Assembly (NCBI RefSeq): GCF_015500075.1
Contig: NZ_CP045496.1
Coordinates: 5,900,001-5,964,000, forward strand
Direction of reading: 5' to 3'
Length of the DNA stretch: 64,000 nt
DNA from: Mesorhizobium sp. INR15
GTDB taxonomy: Bacteria > Pseudomonadota > Alphaproteobacteria > Rhizobiales > Rhizobiaceae
Numbering within the stretch: the stretch's first letter is position 1; each line of letters opens with the position of its first letter. Shown here one piece after another: positions 1 through 9,147 of the stretch. Below the pieces are notes generated by a model that ran no database searches, was not told the origin of the DNA, and saw nothing but the letters and a program-made list of their open reading frames with translations. The position numbers and the translations under genes were made by a program.

Positions 1-744
1 GCTTCTGGCTCGGCGGATGTCGGCTACGCGGCGCCCGTGCCGCCGATCAATGCCCGCCTCAACGGCGTCATGGTCAAGATGGTCCTGGCGCTCGGCCATG
101 AGGTCGATCCCGACAAGAAATTTCTATGGCTCGTGGCATCCAAGGCTTCCGGCGCCAAGGACCTTGCGGGCCTCAAGGGCAAGAAGATTGCCTTCAACGC
201 CAACGGCTCGCTTTGCGAACTGGCATGGCGCGACCACATGGCCAAGGCCGGCTTGAGCATGGACGATGTTCAGGTTGTCATCTTGCCCTTCCCGCAACAG
301 GAAGCTGCATTGGAGCAAGGCGCCATCGATGCGACCTGCACCGTCAATCCGTTCTTTGCTTCGATGTCGAAGAACACGGCCATCGGGGCCCAGATCGTGG
401 CGTCGGGCGTGCTGGCGGACGAGAGCAAGCCGACGCTCAACGATGTGATCTTCGCCGGCGACGACTACATCGCCGCCAATGCCAGCAGCATCAAGGCCTT
501 CGGCAAGGTGATTTTCGAAACCCGCAACGCGCTTTTGGCCAACCGTGCGGAACTCGAAGCGGCGGCGGTGGAGTTTCTCCAGCTGACGCCGGAAGCGGCC
601 AAGGACTTCAACCTGCCGATCGTCAAACCGGAACTCACCGTCACTGAAGCCGATGTCCAGATACTGCTCGACGCCATGAAGCGGGCCGGCATGCAGACGC
701 AGGACATCGCCGCCAAAGACTTCGTCGCCAACATGGCGCCGTGA
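1..744 (+). CDS. Taurine/sulfonate-type ABC substrate-binding protein (5' partial)
   Basis: The reading frame is open from base 1, so the N-terminus and any signal peptide lie outside the window. What remains (about 247 residues) reads like the C-terminal two thirds of an NMT1/SsuA/TauA-type periplasmic binding protein: a hinge-like GLKGKKIAF segment (the LKGKK.A pattern common in this family), then an E-rich stretch with QQEAALEQGAIDA, where such proteins monitor ligand-dependent domain closure. It would deliver its ligand to the ATPase and two permeases that follow at once. The sulfatase at the end of the operon suggests a sulfonate, sulfate ester or phosphonate ester, but the ligand is inference. 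Confidence 0.8.
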   Translation, partial: ASGSADVGYAAPVPPINARLNGVMVKMVLALGHEVDPDKKFLWLVASKASGAKDLAGLKGKKIAFNANGSLCELAWRDHMAKAGLSMDDVQVVILPFPQQEAALEQGAIDATCTVNPFFASMSKNTAIGAQIVASGVLADESKPTLNDVIFAGDDYIAANASSIKAFGKVIFETRNALLANRAELEAAAVEFLQLTPEAAKDFNLPIVKPELTVTEADVQILLDAMKRAGMQTQDIAAKDFVANMAP

Positions 745-787
745 GGCTATCGTCGCATGCGGGTAAGTACGGCCGGCGGGAGGACCG

Positions 788-1588
788 ATGGACGTTGTGT
801 TGAAAGTCGACGGGCTGACAAAGTCCTACGGTCGCGGCGCTGACGCGGTTCAGGTTCTCGGCGGCATTTCCTTCGAGGTCCGCCGAGGCGAATTCGTCTC
901 GGTGGTCGGACCATCCGGCTGCGGCAAGACCACCTTGCTGTTCGCGATTGCCGGCCTGCATTCCGTCACGTCGGGAAGCGTCAGCCTGAAAGGCCAGTTG
1001 GTCACCGCACCGCCCAAGGGCGTAGCGGTGGTCTTCCAGGACTATTCGCGCTCGCTGTTTCCTTGGAAGAACAACCGCGACAATGTCGCGTTCGGCACGG
1101 CGCGCATCAACGGCCTGTCCGCCGCCGACAAGCGCGGCAAGGCACAGGAGATTCTCGAGGCCGTCGGCCTCACCGGCTTTGGCGACAAATATCCGTGGCA
1201 GCTTTCCGGCGGCATGCAGCAGCGTGTCGCCATCGCGCGGGCGCTGGCCTCGCAAAGCGAGCTCTTGTTGCTGGACGAGCCTTTGGCCGCTGTCGACGCG
1301 CAGACCCGGGCCGACATGCAGGACCTGCTGCTCGATATCGCCATCCGCTTTCAACAGACCTGCCTGCTTGTCACCCATGATGTCGACGAGGCCGTCTACA
1401 TGGCTGACCGCGTCGTGGTGCTGACGCGGCGCCCGACAACGGTCGATCACGAAATCACGGTCGACCTCGGCAAGAAACGCGACCAGATCGCGACCCGCGA
1501 AAACCCCGTCTTCTTGAAAGCCCGTCACGACGTGATGACCAGCATCCGCAATTTTCGTGCGGCCGCGCCGGCAGACGCCGCCGCATGA
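788..1588 (+). CDS. ABC transporter ATP-binding protein, nitrate/sulfonate/taurine type
   Basis: This 266-residue cytoplasmic ATPase powers the importer. The Walker A motif GPSGCGKTT is at residues 41-49, a Q-loop FQDY with LFPW follows, the signature LSGGMQQRV is near residue 139, Walker B LLLLDEP is near residue 160, and the switch His is in VTHDVDEA. The LFPWKNN context after the Q-loop is typical of the SsuB/TauB subfamily. A good ribosome-binding site (GGGAGGA) precedes the ATG. Its end overlaps the next permease by 4 bases, which argues for translational coupling. Confidence 0.92.
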   Translation: MDVVLKVDGLTKSYGRGADAVQVLGGISFEVRRGEFVSVVGPSGCGKTTLLFAIAGLHSVTSGSVSLKGQLVTAPPKGVAVVFQDYSRSLFPWKNNRDNVAFGTARINGLSAADKRGKAQEILEAVGLTGFGDKYPWQLSGGMQQRVAIARALASQSELLLLDEPLAAVDAQTRADMQDLLLDIAIRFQQTCLLVTHDVDEAVYMADRVVVLTRRPTTVDHEITVDLGKKRDQIATRENPVFLKARHDVMTSIRNFRAAAPADAAA

Positions 1589-2379
1589 CGATCGACGGCG
1601 TCAAATCCTATGATGCCTTGCTTCGCATGGGCGCGGTCATTTCCTTTCTGGTGATCGCCGCCGTCTGGCAGCTTGTCGCGAGTTCCGGCTTGGTGCCGCC
1701 GAAATATTTCCCAGGCATCCCGGCCATCGCTGGCGGCTTCTGGAGCATGCTGACATCAAGTGAATTGCCTGGCGCCGAGTTGAAAACCCTGTCGCGGGCT
1801 TTGACCGGGTTGGCGGGCGCATCGATCCTCGGCATAGCGCTGGCTGTCCTCAGTGACCTGTTGCCCGTATTCCGCCGAGGCTTTGCTCCTGTCGCCGCGC
1901 TCATCCAGCCCATCCCGCCCGCGGCCCTGGTGCCGATGGCCGTTTTCATGCTGGGTCTTGGCCCCAAGCTCTATGCCTTCATCATCATCCTGGTGACGGT
2001 CTGGCCACCCTACTTCAATGGCGTGGCGGCACTGGCGAGCGTCTCGCAGGAGCAGATCCGCAGCGGCCAGATGATGGCACTGAGCCGATGGCAGATCCTG
2101 TGGCGGATCAAACTGCCTGCCGCGCTGCCGGAGATTTTCGCCGGCATCCGCTATGCCTCGACCATCAGCCTCATCGCCGTGGTTGTCGCGGAAATGCTGG
2201 CCGGTCATGACGGGCTCGGTTTCCTCTTGATCCGCAAGGCCTTCGCGATCCGCATTCCGGAGGTCTACGCGCTGATGTTCGTCTGCGCGGCAAACGGGCT
2301 GGTCATGAACGGGCTGATCAAGCTGTTGCGCTGGCAATTCACCGGCTGGCATATGCGCATGATCGAGCAGCCGGCATGA
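1585..2379 (+). CDS. ABC transporter permease, taurine/sulfonate type
   Basis: This 264-residue inner-membrane protein has about six hydrophobic segments and a BPD_transp_1 domain. The EAA-type coupling loop is around residues 155-190 (SRWQILWRIKLPAALPEI). It is one of two consecutive permeases, so the importer probably uses a heterodimeric channel, whereas SsuC/TauC systems usually use a single permease gene as a homodimer. It overlaps the ATPase upstream and the second permease downstream by 4 bases each. Confidence 0.9.
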   Translation: MTIDGVKSYDALLRMGAVISFLVIAAVWQLVASSGLVPPKYFPGIPAIAGGFWSMLTSSELPGAELKTLSRALTGLAGASILGIALAVLSDLLPVFRRGFAPVAALIQPIPPAALVPMAVFMLGLGPKLYAFIIILVTVWPPYFNGVAALASVSQEQIRSGQMMALSRWQILWRIKLPAALPEIFAGIRYASTISLIAVVVAEMLAGHDGLGFLLIRKAFAIRIPEVYALMFVCAANGLVMNGLIKLLRWQFTGWHMRMIEQPA

Positions 2380-3149
2380 AGAGCAGCCGCCTCAACGAGA
2401 CGGCCTCGGGACTGATTGTCCCCTTGGCAATCCTGCTTGCGTGGCAGGCCCTGGCCTGGCGCGCCGCGACACCGCTTTTTCCCGGCCCATGGCAAGTCGC
2501 CCTGTCGATCTGGAAGCTGTACCCGATGATCGTCGGTCAGATCGGCTACACGCTGATGCGCGCCCTTGCCGGCTTCGTGGTCGCGGCGGTGCTGATGATA
2601 CCGCTCGGCATCCTGCTCGGCCGCCTGAAGACCGTCGGGCGGCTGGTCGAGCCGATGATGGACATGCTGGCGACGTTGCCGCCGCCAGCGGTGGTACCGA
2701 TCGTCATGCTCTTTGCCGGCACCGGCGACATCGCCAAGATCGTCATCATCGCCTACGCTGCCGCTGTGCCGCTGATCATGAACACCTATGAGGCCTCGAA
2801 GACCCTGCATCTGATGGCGAACCAGGTGGCGCGGTCGCTGCGCTTGAGCCGCTTCGAGACCATGCTGCATATCGATCTGCCGGCCTCGCTGCCGATGATT
2901 GCCACCGGTATGCGGCTTGCCATCGCATCGGCGCTGCTGGTCAGCGTCACCTCTGAAATGCTGCTTGCCACCAATGGCATCGGCGTTGTCATCCAGCGCC
3001 AGCAGGAAAATTTCCAGATCGCTGGCGGTCTCGCCGCGATCGCCTTCATCTCGGTCATCGGCCTGATCATCAACAGCCTTGTCTTCCAGTTGGAGAAGCG
3101 CTGGCTGTTCTGGCATTACCGGTCGTCCGAGAGCCACAATGACGGGTAG
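2376..3149 (+). CDS. ABC transporter permease, taurine/sulfonate type (second)
   Basis: This 257-residue multi-pass membrane protein of the BPD_transp_1 family has an EAA loop near residues 160-185 (LSRFETMLHIDLPASLPMI). It pairs with the preceding permease. It overlaps that gene by 4 bases and ends 3 bases before the sulfatase start, so all five genes from base 1 to 4814 look like one transcript. Confidence 0.9.
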   Translation: MKSSRLNETASGLIVPLAILLAWQALAWRAATPLFPGPWQVALSIWKLYPMIVGQIGYTLMRALAGFVVAAVLMIPLGILLGRLKTVGRLVEPMMDMLATLPPPAVVPIVMLFAGTGDIAKIVIIAYAAAVPLIMNTYEASKTLHLMANQVARSLRLSRFETMLHIDLPASLPMIATGMRLAIASALLVSVTSEMLLATNGIGVVIQRQQENFQIAGGLAAIAFISVIGLIINSLVFQLEKRWLFWHYRSSESHNDG

Positions 3150-3152
3150 ACG

Positions 3153-4814
3153 ATGACAGACCGCCGCAATGTCCTTTTCATCATGTGCGACCAACTGCGC
3201 TTCGACTATCTGAGTTGCGCCGGACACAAGAGCCTAAAGACGCCGAACATCGACCGGCTGGCCAGCCGAGGCGTGCGCTTCACCAACGCCTATGTGCAGT
3301 CAACCGTGTGCGGGCCCTCGCGGATGAGCGCCTATACAGGCCGCTATGTCCGGTCACACGGATCGACGCAAAACGGCGTGCCGCTGCGGGTCGGCGAACC
3401 GACGCTTGGCGACCATCTGCGGGAGGTCGGTGTGCGATCCGCACTGATCGGCAAGACCCATATGGCGGCCGATGAGAAAGGCATGGAACGCCTCGGCATC
3501 GACAAGACGTCGATCATCGGTGTGCGTGTCGCCGAATGCGGTTTCGAGCCTTTCGAGCGCGATGACGGGCTTCACCCCTCGTCCGGCTACGACCCTGACC
3601 CGGCCTACGATACCTACCTGCGCCAGCATGGCTTCGACGCCGACAACCCATGGGAGCACTGGGCCAATTCAGGCGAAGGCGAGAACGGCGAGAATTTCAA
3701 CGGCTGGCTGCTCGTTCACTCGGACAAGCCGGCACGCATTCCCGACGAGCATTCCGAAACACCCTACATGACGCGCCGCGCCATGCGCTTCATCGAAGAG
3801 GCCGAGGCCAAGGGCGAAGCCTGGTGCGCGCATCTTTCCTATATCAAACCGCACTGGCCCTACATCGTGCCGGCGCCCTATCACGACATGTACGGCAAGG
3901 CGGACGTCCAGCCGCCGGTGCGCAGCGAGGCCGAACGCCTCTCACCCAATCCGATCTTCGAAGCTTTCCAGCAGGAGCGCTACTCCAGAAACTTCTCCCG
4001 CGACGCGGTCCGCGACACCGTCATCCCCTGCTACATGGGGCTGATCAAGCAGATCGACGACCATCTCGGCACCCTGTTCGACTTCCTGGAAGAGCGCGGC
4101 CTGTTCAACAGCACGATGATCGTGTTCACCTCGGACCATGGCGATTACCTCGGCGATCATTGGCTGGGTGAAAAATACATGTTCCATGACGTCGCCGCCA
4201 AGGTGCCGATGATCGTCTACGATCCGCGCCCGCAGGCCGACGTGACGCGCGGAACGACATCCGACGCGCTGGTGGAAATGATCGATCTCGCGCCGACCTT
4301 TCTCGACTTCTTCGGCGGCAAGGCAAAGCCGCACATTCTTGAAGGCCGCTCGCTCTCGCCCCTACTGGCTGGAGAGCGCAAGAACTGGCGCAGCCATGCG
4401 GTGAGCGAATATGACTACGGCGGCGATGCCGCGCGGCTCAAGCTGGCCATGCCGGTGTCGGACTGCAAGCTCTACATGATCACCGACGGCAGCTTCAAAC
4501 TGATCCATGGCGAAGGGCTGGCGCCGATCTTCTTCGACCTGCGCAATGACCCGGACGAGCTGTGCGATCTCGGGACGGACGCAGCGGCAACGGCCGACAT
4601 AGAGCGGTTGCGGCAAGCGCTGTTCCGCTGGCTTGCGGCACCCAACAACCGCATCACCGTTCCGGACGAATGGCTGACGGAGAGCGACGACAAGATGCTG
4701 CATTTCGATCCGCTGATCGGCCCTGGCGTGCTGATCGGCTATTGGGACGAGGCAGAACTTGCCGAACAGCATGAGGCCCGTCGCGAATGGCTGTCAAAGC
4801 AACCCGGGAAATGA
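3153..4814 (+). CDS. Sulfatase / phosphonate monoester hydrolase-like enzyme
   Basis: This 553-residue alkaline-phosphatase-superfamily hydrolase carries the sulfatase consensus C-x-P-S-R as CGPSR at residues 53-57, where the Cys is expected to be matured to formylglycine. Metal ligands are visible: Asp13 in MCDQ and the TSDHGDYLGDH block near residue 327. The C-terminal layout (SEYDYGG, then FKLIHGEGLAPIFFDLRNDP) is very like rhizobial phosphonate monoester hydrolases. No signal peptide is seen, so it should act in the cytoplasm on imported substrate. It is the terminal gene of a taurine-type importer operon. The choice between sulfate ester and phosphonate/phosphate ester cannot be made from sequence alone. 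It converges on the epimerase gene with 3 bases between stops. Confidence 0.88.
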   Translation: MTDRRNVLFIMCDQLRFDYLSCAGHKSLKTPNIDRLASRGVRFTNAYVQSTVCGPSRMSAYTGRYVRSHGSTQNGVPLRVGEPTLGDHLREVGVRSALIGKTHMAADEKGMERLGIDKTSIIGVRVAECGFEPFERDDGLHPSSGYDPDPAYDTYLRQHGFDADNPWEHWANSGEGENGENFNGWLLVHSDKPARIPDEHSETPYMTRRAMRFIEEAEAKGEAWCAHLSYIKPHWPYIVPAPYHDMYGKADVQPPVRSEAERLSPNPIFEAFQQERYSRNFSRDAVRDTVIPCYMGLIKQIDDHLGTLFDFLEERGLFNSTMIVFTSDHGDYLGDHWLGEKYMFHDVAAKVPMIVYDPRPQADVTRGTTSDALVEMIDLAPTFLDFFGGKAKPHILEGRSLSPLLAGERKNWRSHAVSEYDYGGDAARLKLAMPVSDCKLYMITDGSFKLIHGEGLAPIFFDLRNDPDELCDLGTDAAATADIERLRQALFRWLAAPNNRITVPDEWLTESDDKMLHFDPLIGPGVLIGYWDEAELAEQHEARREWLSKQPGK

Positions 4815-4817
4815 CGC

Positions 4818-5747
4818 TTACGCCGTTATCAGTGAGGGCACGAAGCGGACGCTGGCGGATCGGGTCTCGCCTGGCGCGAGCACGATGGAGCCGGTGTTGT
4901 ATCCGTTGCCGACGCGGTTGAACGCGTCGGTCATGTTGCTGACCGGCTCGGCGCAGAAGAACGGCTCGCCGGGCGGCGTGTAGAGCACGAGGAAATCGAG
5001 CGGCGCTTCAGCTTCCATATCAAGCTGCCGCCCGTGTTCCGGCCAGGTAATCCGCGCGTTGCGCGCCCAGCCGGTGAAGGCCGTATCGAAATCGGCCTCT
5101 GAAATATCAAAGCCGGTGGTCGGGTTGGCGCCCGCCGGTGGCACGACATGCCGGGTCGGCAAGACCTGTGCATCGGTTTCCCACATGCCGGTGACGCTCG
5201 CCTGGATATGCGTCCACGGTGTCGACGGGAAATAGGGATGAAGGCCAAACCCCGCCGGCATCGGCGTATCAGAGAGATTGCGCAGCGACAGGCGAATGCT
5301 CAGCCTGCCGTCCTCAACCGAGATTGCTTGTTCGGCCTCATAACTCCACGGCCAGGAATCGGCGGCATGGCGATAGTGCAGGATCGCCGTGCCGGCGTCG
5401 TGCCGCGCGACTGTCCACGGTTTGCGCCATCCGTGGCCGTGTTCGTGATGCGGATCGTCGGGCCGTGTCGGCAGCCGGATGCCGCGGTCTCCGAATTCGA
5501 AGCGCCCACCCCTGATGCGATTGGAATAAGGAACCAGCGGGAAGCAGCCCATGGCGCCGGCGTCGCGGCTGGCGATCGCACCGCTATCCGCTGGTCTTAG
5601 CCAGTCCACGGTTTGCCCGTTGCCGTGCCAGCGATAGGACGCCACCGCCCCGCCGGCAGCAGGCGCTATCTCGACCGTGGCAATGCCGTCGCCGATCGAA
5701 ATCAGGTCTTCATCGAGGTGTTTTGCCCCAGCAGTGGAATTCCCCAT
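4818..5747 (-). CDS. Aldose 1-epimerase (galactose mutarotase family)
   Basis: This protein of about 309 residues interconverts alpha and beta anomers of an aldose. The family features are the NRIRGGRF block, the HHEHGHGW block carrying the catalytic His, and a late ETRSASVRF strand. Several in-frame Met codons (5801, 5762, 5750, 5747) are possible; I chose the one giving the MGNSTAG start, which leaves space for the divergent regulator promoter. It is divergent from the FadR-type regulator and sugar-oxidation operon, and would supply the right anomer to the aldose dehydrogenase at 8338. Confidence 0.85.
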   Translation of the reverse strand: MGNSTAGAKHLDEDLISIGDGIATVEIAPAAGGAVASYRWHGNGQTVDWLRPADSGAIASRDAGAMGCFPLVPYSNRIRGGRFEFGDRGIRLPTRPDDPHHEHGHGWRKPWTVARHDAGTAILHYRHAADSWPWSYEAEQAISVEDGRLSIRLSLRNLSDTPMPAGFGLHPYFPSTPWTHIQASVTGMWETDAQVLPTRHVVPPAGANPTTGFDISEADFDTAFTGWARNARITWPEHGRQLDMEAEAPLDFLVLYTPPGEPFFCAEPVSNMTDAFNRVGNGYNTGSIVLAPGETRSASVRFVPSLITA

Positions 5748-5793
5748 CATCCGCCCCGCCATCCCCTTGACTTCATCCACTATGCCATTAAGA

Positions 5794-5804
5794 CATATCA
5801 TATG
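5794..5804. promoter_or_regulatory. Palindrome at the start of the FadR-type regulator gene (candidate operator)
   Basis: The sequence CATATCATATG is a perfect inverted repeat of CATAT around one central base. It sits in an AT-rich patch of the short epimerase/regulator divergent region and overlaps the regulator start codon at 5802. GntR-family proteins often bind such short palindromes and control their own genes. This is a candidate only. Confidence 0.35.
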
Positions 5805-6602
5805 AATAGTATGAAGAATAAAAAATCATTCAGCACGGCGCGCACCTCAAGGACACCGGTTGCGGTGTTCAGCGGCTCCACGGCGCTGCATGCGACAGTC
5901 GTTGAACAGATTGGGTTGCGTATCGTGCAAGGCGACTTCCTGCCCGGCGAGGCACTGCCCAATGCCGACGATTCCAGCGAGATGCTGGGAGTGAGCCGTA
6001 CGGTGCTGCGCGAAGCGATAAAAGTCCTGGCGGGCAAGGGGCTCGTCGAGTCGCGGCCCAAGACCGGCACCCGGGTGCGTCCCCGCTCCGACTGGAACTT
6101 CCTCGACCCGGACGTCCTGTCGTGGCGCTACGCCGGCGGCGTCAATGCCGAGGATGTCAGGGCGCTGTTTGAACTTCGCCGGGCCATCGAGCCCATGTCG
6201 GCGGCACTCGCGGCGCGGCGTGCCACGCCAGCTCAGATTGCCGAAATCAATGCCGCTCTGGCTGAAATGGAAGCGCTCAGCGATGATGGTGACCGCTTCG
6301 CCAAGCCCGACCTAGTGTTCCACCAGACCATCCTGCGCATGACCGGCAATGAGCTGATCGGTTCGCTTGCGGCACTGGTCGAAACCGCCTTGGTGATGAG
6401 CTTTCGGCTCTCCAACGACAATCCGGACGGGCAGCGCCACTCTGTGCCGCTGCATCGGGAAGTGGCCGAAAAGATCGCGGCCGGCGATGCGGATGGCGCA
6501 CAAAAGGCGCTGCTCGTGCTTATCGACAATGCCGAGGAGGACGTGCGCCGCAGCGTTGAAAACCGCAACCGGCGCCGCCAGGATCGGGAACAGACATCGT
6601 GA
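5802..6602 (+). CDS. FadR-subfamily GntR transcriptional regulator
   Basis: This 266-residue regulator has an N-terminal winged helix (around residues 25-95, with SEMLGVSRTVLREAIKVLAGKGLVESRPKTGTRV split over the helix and wing) and a C-terminal all-helical FCD ligand domain. The frame stays open upstream to 5613, but that part overlaps the epimerase and lacks family similarity, so I place the start at 5802, with 5811 as an alternative. Neither has a clear ribosome-binding site. It overlaps the dehydratase gene by 4 bases and so probably controls the operon it heads, likely responding to a sugar acid intermediate. Confidence 0.88.
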   Translation: MNSMKNKKSFSTARTSRTPVAVFSGSTALHATVVEQIGLRIVQGDFLPGEALPNADDSSEMLGVSRTVLREAIKVLAGKGLVESRPKTGTRVRPRSDWNFLDPDVLSWRYAGGVNAEDVRALFELRRAIEPMSAALAARRATPAQIAEINAALAEMEALSDDGDRFAKPDLVFHQTILRMTGNELIGSLAALVETALVMSFRLSNDNPDGQRHSVPLHREVAEKIAAGDADGAQKALLVLIDNAEEDVRRSVENRNRRRQDREQTS

Positions 6603-8326
6603 CGGATACAAAACGCAAACTGCGTTCAGAAGCCTGGTTCGGCGGTGAAGGCAAGAATGCCTTCATGCACCGCAGCTGGATGAAGAACCAGGGCATCCCC
6701 GCCGACGCTTTCGACGGCCGCCCGGTGATCGGCATCTGCAACACCTGGTCCGAATTGACGCCGTGCAATGCGCACCTGCGGGCACTGGCCGACCACGTCA
6801 AGCGCGGCGTCTATGAGGCCGGCGGCCTGCCGCTCGAATTCCCTGTCATGTCGCTCGGCGAAAGCAACATGCGCCCCACCGCCATGCTGTTCCGCAATCT
6901 GGTGAGCATGGATGTCGAGGAATCCATCCGTGCCAACCCGATCGACGGCGTCATCCTGCTGGTCGGCTGCGACAAGACCACGCCGGCGCTGCTGATGGGC
7001 GCGGCATCGTGCAATCTGCCGACCATCGCCGTTTCCGGCGGGCCGATGCTGAATGGCAAGTTCCGTGGCAAGGATATCGGTTCGGGCACCCATGTCTGGA
7101 AATTCGCCGAAGAAGTGAAGGCTGGCCGCATGCCGGTCGCCGATTTCCTCGCCGCCGAGCAGGGCCAGAGCCGGTCGGCGGGCAGCTGCATGACGATGGG
7201 CACGGCCTCGACCATGGCCAGCATGGTGGAAGCGCTCGGCATCGGCATGCCGGACAATGCAGCGATCCCGGCAGTGGACTCGCGCCGAGGCGTTCTCGCC
7301 CAGATGGCCGGACGCCAGATCGTCGACCTGGTCCGCAGGGACGTGACGATCGCACAGATCCTCACCAGGGAGGCCTTCGAAAACGCCATCCGCGTCAACG
7401 GCGCGATCGGCGGCTCGACCAATGCGGTGCTGCATCTGATCGCCATCGCCAATCGGGTCGGCGTCGATCTCAGCCTGGACGACTGGGATCGGCTTGGCCG
7501 CGACATTCCAACCATCGTCGACCTGATGCCATCGGGCCGGTTCCTGATGGAAGATTTCTACTACGCCGGGGGGCTAGCTGCGGTCATGGCGTCGCTTGAT
7601 GAAGTGGGGCTTCTTCATCGCGACGTCATGACTGTCAGCGACAAGACCATAGGTGAACTGGTCGACGGCGCGCCCAACTACAACAGCGAGGTCATCCGGC
7701 CGCTGAGCCAGCCGCTGACCAAGGAAGGCGGCATCTCGATCCTGCGCGGCAATCTGGCGCCCAATGGCGCGGTGATCAAACCTTCAGCAGCAACGCCCGA
7801 ACTGATGCAGCATCGCGGCAAGGCGGTCGTCTTCGAGAACATCGAGCACTACTACGCCCGCATCGACGATCCGGACCTGGATATCGACGCATCCTCGGTG
7901 ATGGTGCTCAAGAATTGCGGGCCGCGCGGCTATCCCGGGATGGCAGAGGTCGGCAACATGCCGCTGCCGGCGAAGCTGCTCAAGCAAGGCGTGTCCGACA
8001 TGGTGCGCATTTCGGATGCACGCATGAGCGGCACCGCTTACGGCACCGTTGTTCTGCATGTGGCGCCAGAGGCTGCTGCCGGCGGCGTGCTCGCCCTGGT
8101 GCGCGATGGCGACCTGATCGAACTCGATGTCGCCGGCCGGCGTCTCGAACTTCTGGTTTCGGATGAGGAGCTGGCGATCCGCCGGCGTGACTGGAAGCCG
8201 CCGACACCGCCTCAAGGCGGCTACCAGAGCCTTTATGTCGAGCGCGTGCTGCAAGCGGACAAAGGCTGCGATTTCGACTTTCTCGTTGGTCGCCGCGATG
8301 CCGGCATCCCTCGGCATTCCCATTAG
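6599..8326 (+). CDS. IlvD/EDD-family aldonate dehydratase (L-arabinonate dehydratase-like)
   Basis: This 575-residue iron-sulfur dehydratase would convert a sugar acid to its 2-keto-3-deoxy derivative. Three Cys sit where the [2Fe-2S] ligands belong: Cys56 (TPCN), Cys124 (VGCDKTTP) and Cys197 (GSCMTMGT). The DARMSGTAYGT segment near the C-terminus carries the likely catalytic Ser and is typical of the pentonate/hexonate branch rather than of dihydroxyacid dehydratase for branched-chain amino acids. It follows the regulator with a 4-base overlap and precedes an aldose dehydrogenase. L-arabinonate or a related aldonate is the best guess. Confidence 0.9.
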   Translation: MTDTKRKLRSEAWFGGEGKNAFMHRSWMKNQGIPADAFDGRPVIGICNTWSELTPCNAHLRALADHVKRGVYEAGGLPLEFPVMSLGESNMRPTAMLFRNLVSMDVEESIRANPIDGVILLVGCDKTTPALLMGAASCNLPTIAVSGGPMLNGKFRGKDIGSGTHVWKFAEEVKAGRMPVADFLAAEQGQSRSAGSCMTMGTASTMASMVEALGIGMPDNAAIPAVDSRRGVLAQMAGRQIVDLVRRDVTIAQILTREAFENAIRVNGAIGGSTNAVLHLIAIANRVGVDLSLDDWDRLGRDIPTIVDLMPSGRFLMEDFYYAGGLAAVMASLDEVGLLHRDVMTVSDKTIGELVDGAPNYNSEVIRPLSQPLTKEGGISILRGNLAPNGAVIKPSAATPELMQHRGKAVVFENIEHYYARIDDPDLDIDASSVMVLKNCGPRGYPGMAEVGNMPLPAKLLKQGVSDMVRISDARMSGTAYGTVVLHVAPEAAAGGVLALVRDGDLIELDVAGRRLELLVSDEELAIRRRDWKPPTPPQGGYQSLYVERVLQADKGCDFDFLVGRRDAGIPRHSH

Positions 8327-8337
8327 AGAGACGCGCG

Positions 8338-9117
8338 ATGACGTATGAACTCGACAACTACGCCATCTACCCCAGCCTCAAGGGCCGCAGCGTCTTCATA
8401 ACCGGTGGCGGCAGCGGCATTGGCGAGAGCCTGGTCCGACATTTCTGCGCGCAAGGCAGCCTTGTCGCCTTCGTCGACCTGGCCGAGGAACCTTCCCGGC
8501 AGCTGGTCGAGACGATTGCCGCCGAAGGCAATCCAGCGCCGCTTTTCATTCCTTGCGATTTGCGCGACATCGAGCAATTGCAGGCGGCAACCGTGCAGGC
8601 AATGCTGCAAAACGGCCCGATCCAGGTCCTGTGCAACAATGCCGGCAATGATGACCGCCACCAGACCAAGGACGTGACCGTCGCCTATTGGGATGACCGC
8701 ATGGCGGTCAACCTGCGCCACCAGTTCTTCGCGGCCCAGGCGGTTCGCCCGCAAATGGGCTCGCAGGGCGGTGGTTCGATCATCAACTTCGGCTCGATCA
8801 CCTGGATGGTGGGTGATCCCGACTGCCCTGCCTATGTGACGGCCAAGGCAGCGGTTTACGGCATGACGCGGGCACTGGCCCGCGAGCTCGGCCCGGAGCG
8901 CATCCGCGTCAACTGCATGGTGCCGGGCTGGGTGATGACCGAGCGCCAGGTGCGCTTGTGGCTGAACCCGGACGGAGAGCGTCAGATCGCGGAACGGCAG
9001 TGCCTGCCCGACCGGCTGCAGCCCTCCGATATCGCGCGCATGGCGTTGTTTCTCGCCGCCGACGACAGCCGCATGTGCACAAGCCAACAGTTCATCGTCG
9101 ATGCGGGCTGGGTGTGA
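8338..9117 (+). CDS. XylB-like short-chain aldose 1-dehydrogenase
   Basis: This 259-residue SDR has the nucleotide-binding TGGGSGIG, the NNAG motif, and the catalytic Ser with Y-V-T-A-K. The start IYPSLKG, the NNAGNDDRH block and the YWDDRMAVNLRH block closely follow Caulobacter D-xylose 1-dehydrogenase (XylB) as I remember that sequence. It would oxidise an aldose to its lactone, the first step of a Weimberg/Dahms-type route, with the neighbouring dehydratase acting after lactone opening. No lactonase gene is adjacent. The true sugar could be D-xylose, L-arabinose or a hexose/deoxyhexose. Confidence 0.88.
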   Translation: MTYELDNYAIYPSLKGRSVFITGGGSGIGESLVRHFCAQGSLVAFVDLAEEPSRQLVETIAAEGNPAPLFIPCDLRDIEQLQAATVQAMLQNGPIQVLCNNAGNDDRHQTKDVTVAYWDDRMAVNLRHQFFAAQAVRPQMGSQGGGSIINFGSITWMVGDPDCPAYVTAKAAVYGMTRALARELGPERIRVNCMVPGWVMTERQVRLWLNPDGERQIAERQCLPDRLQPSDIARMALFLAADDSRMCTSQQFIVDAGWV

Positions 9118-9147
9118 TCCCAAGCCTCAAGGGAAGAAGGTAGTTTC

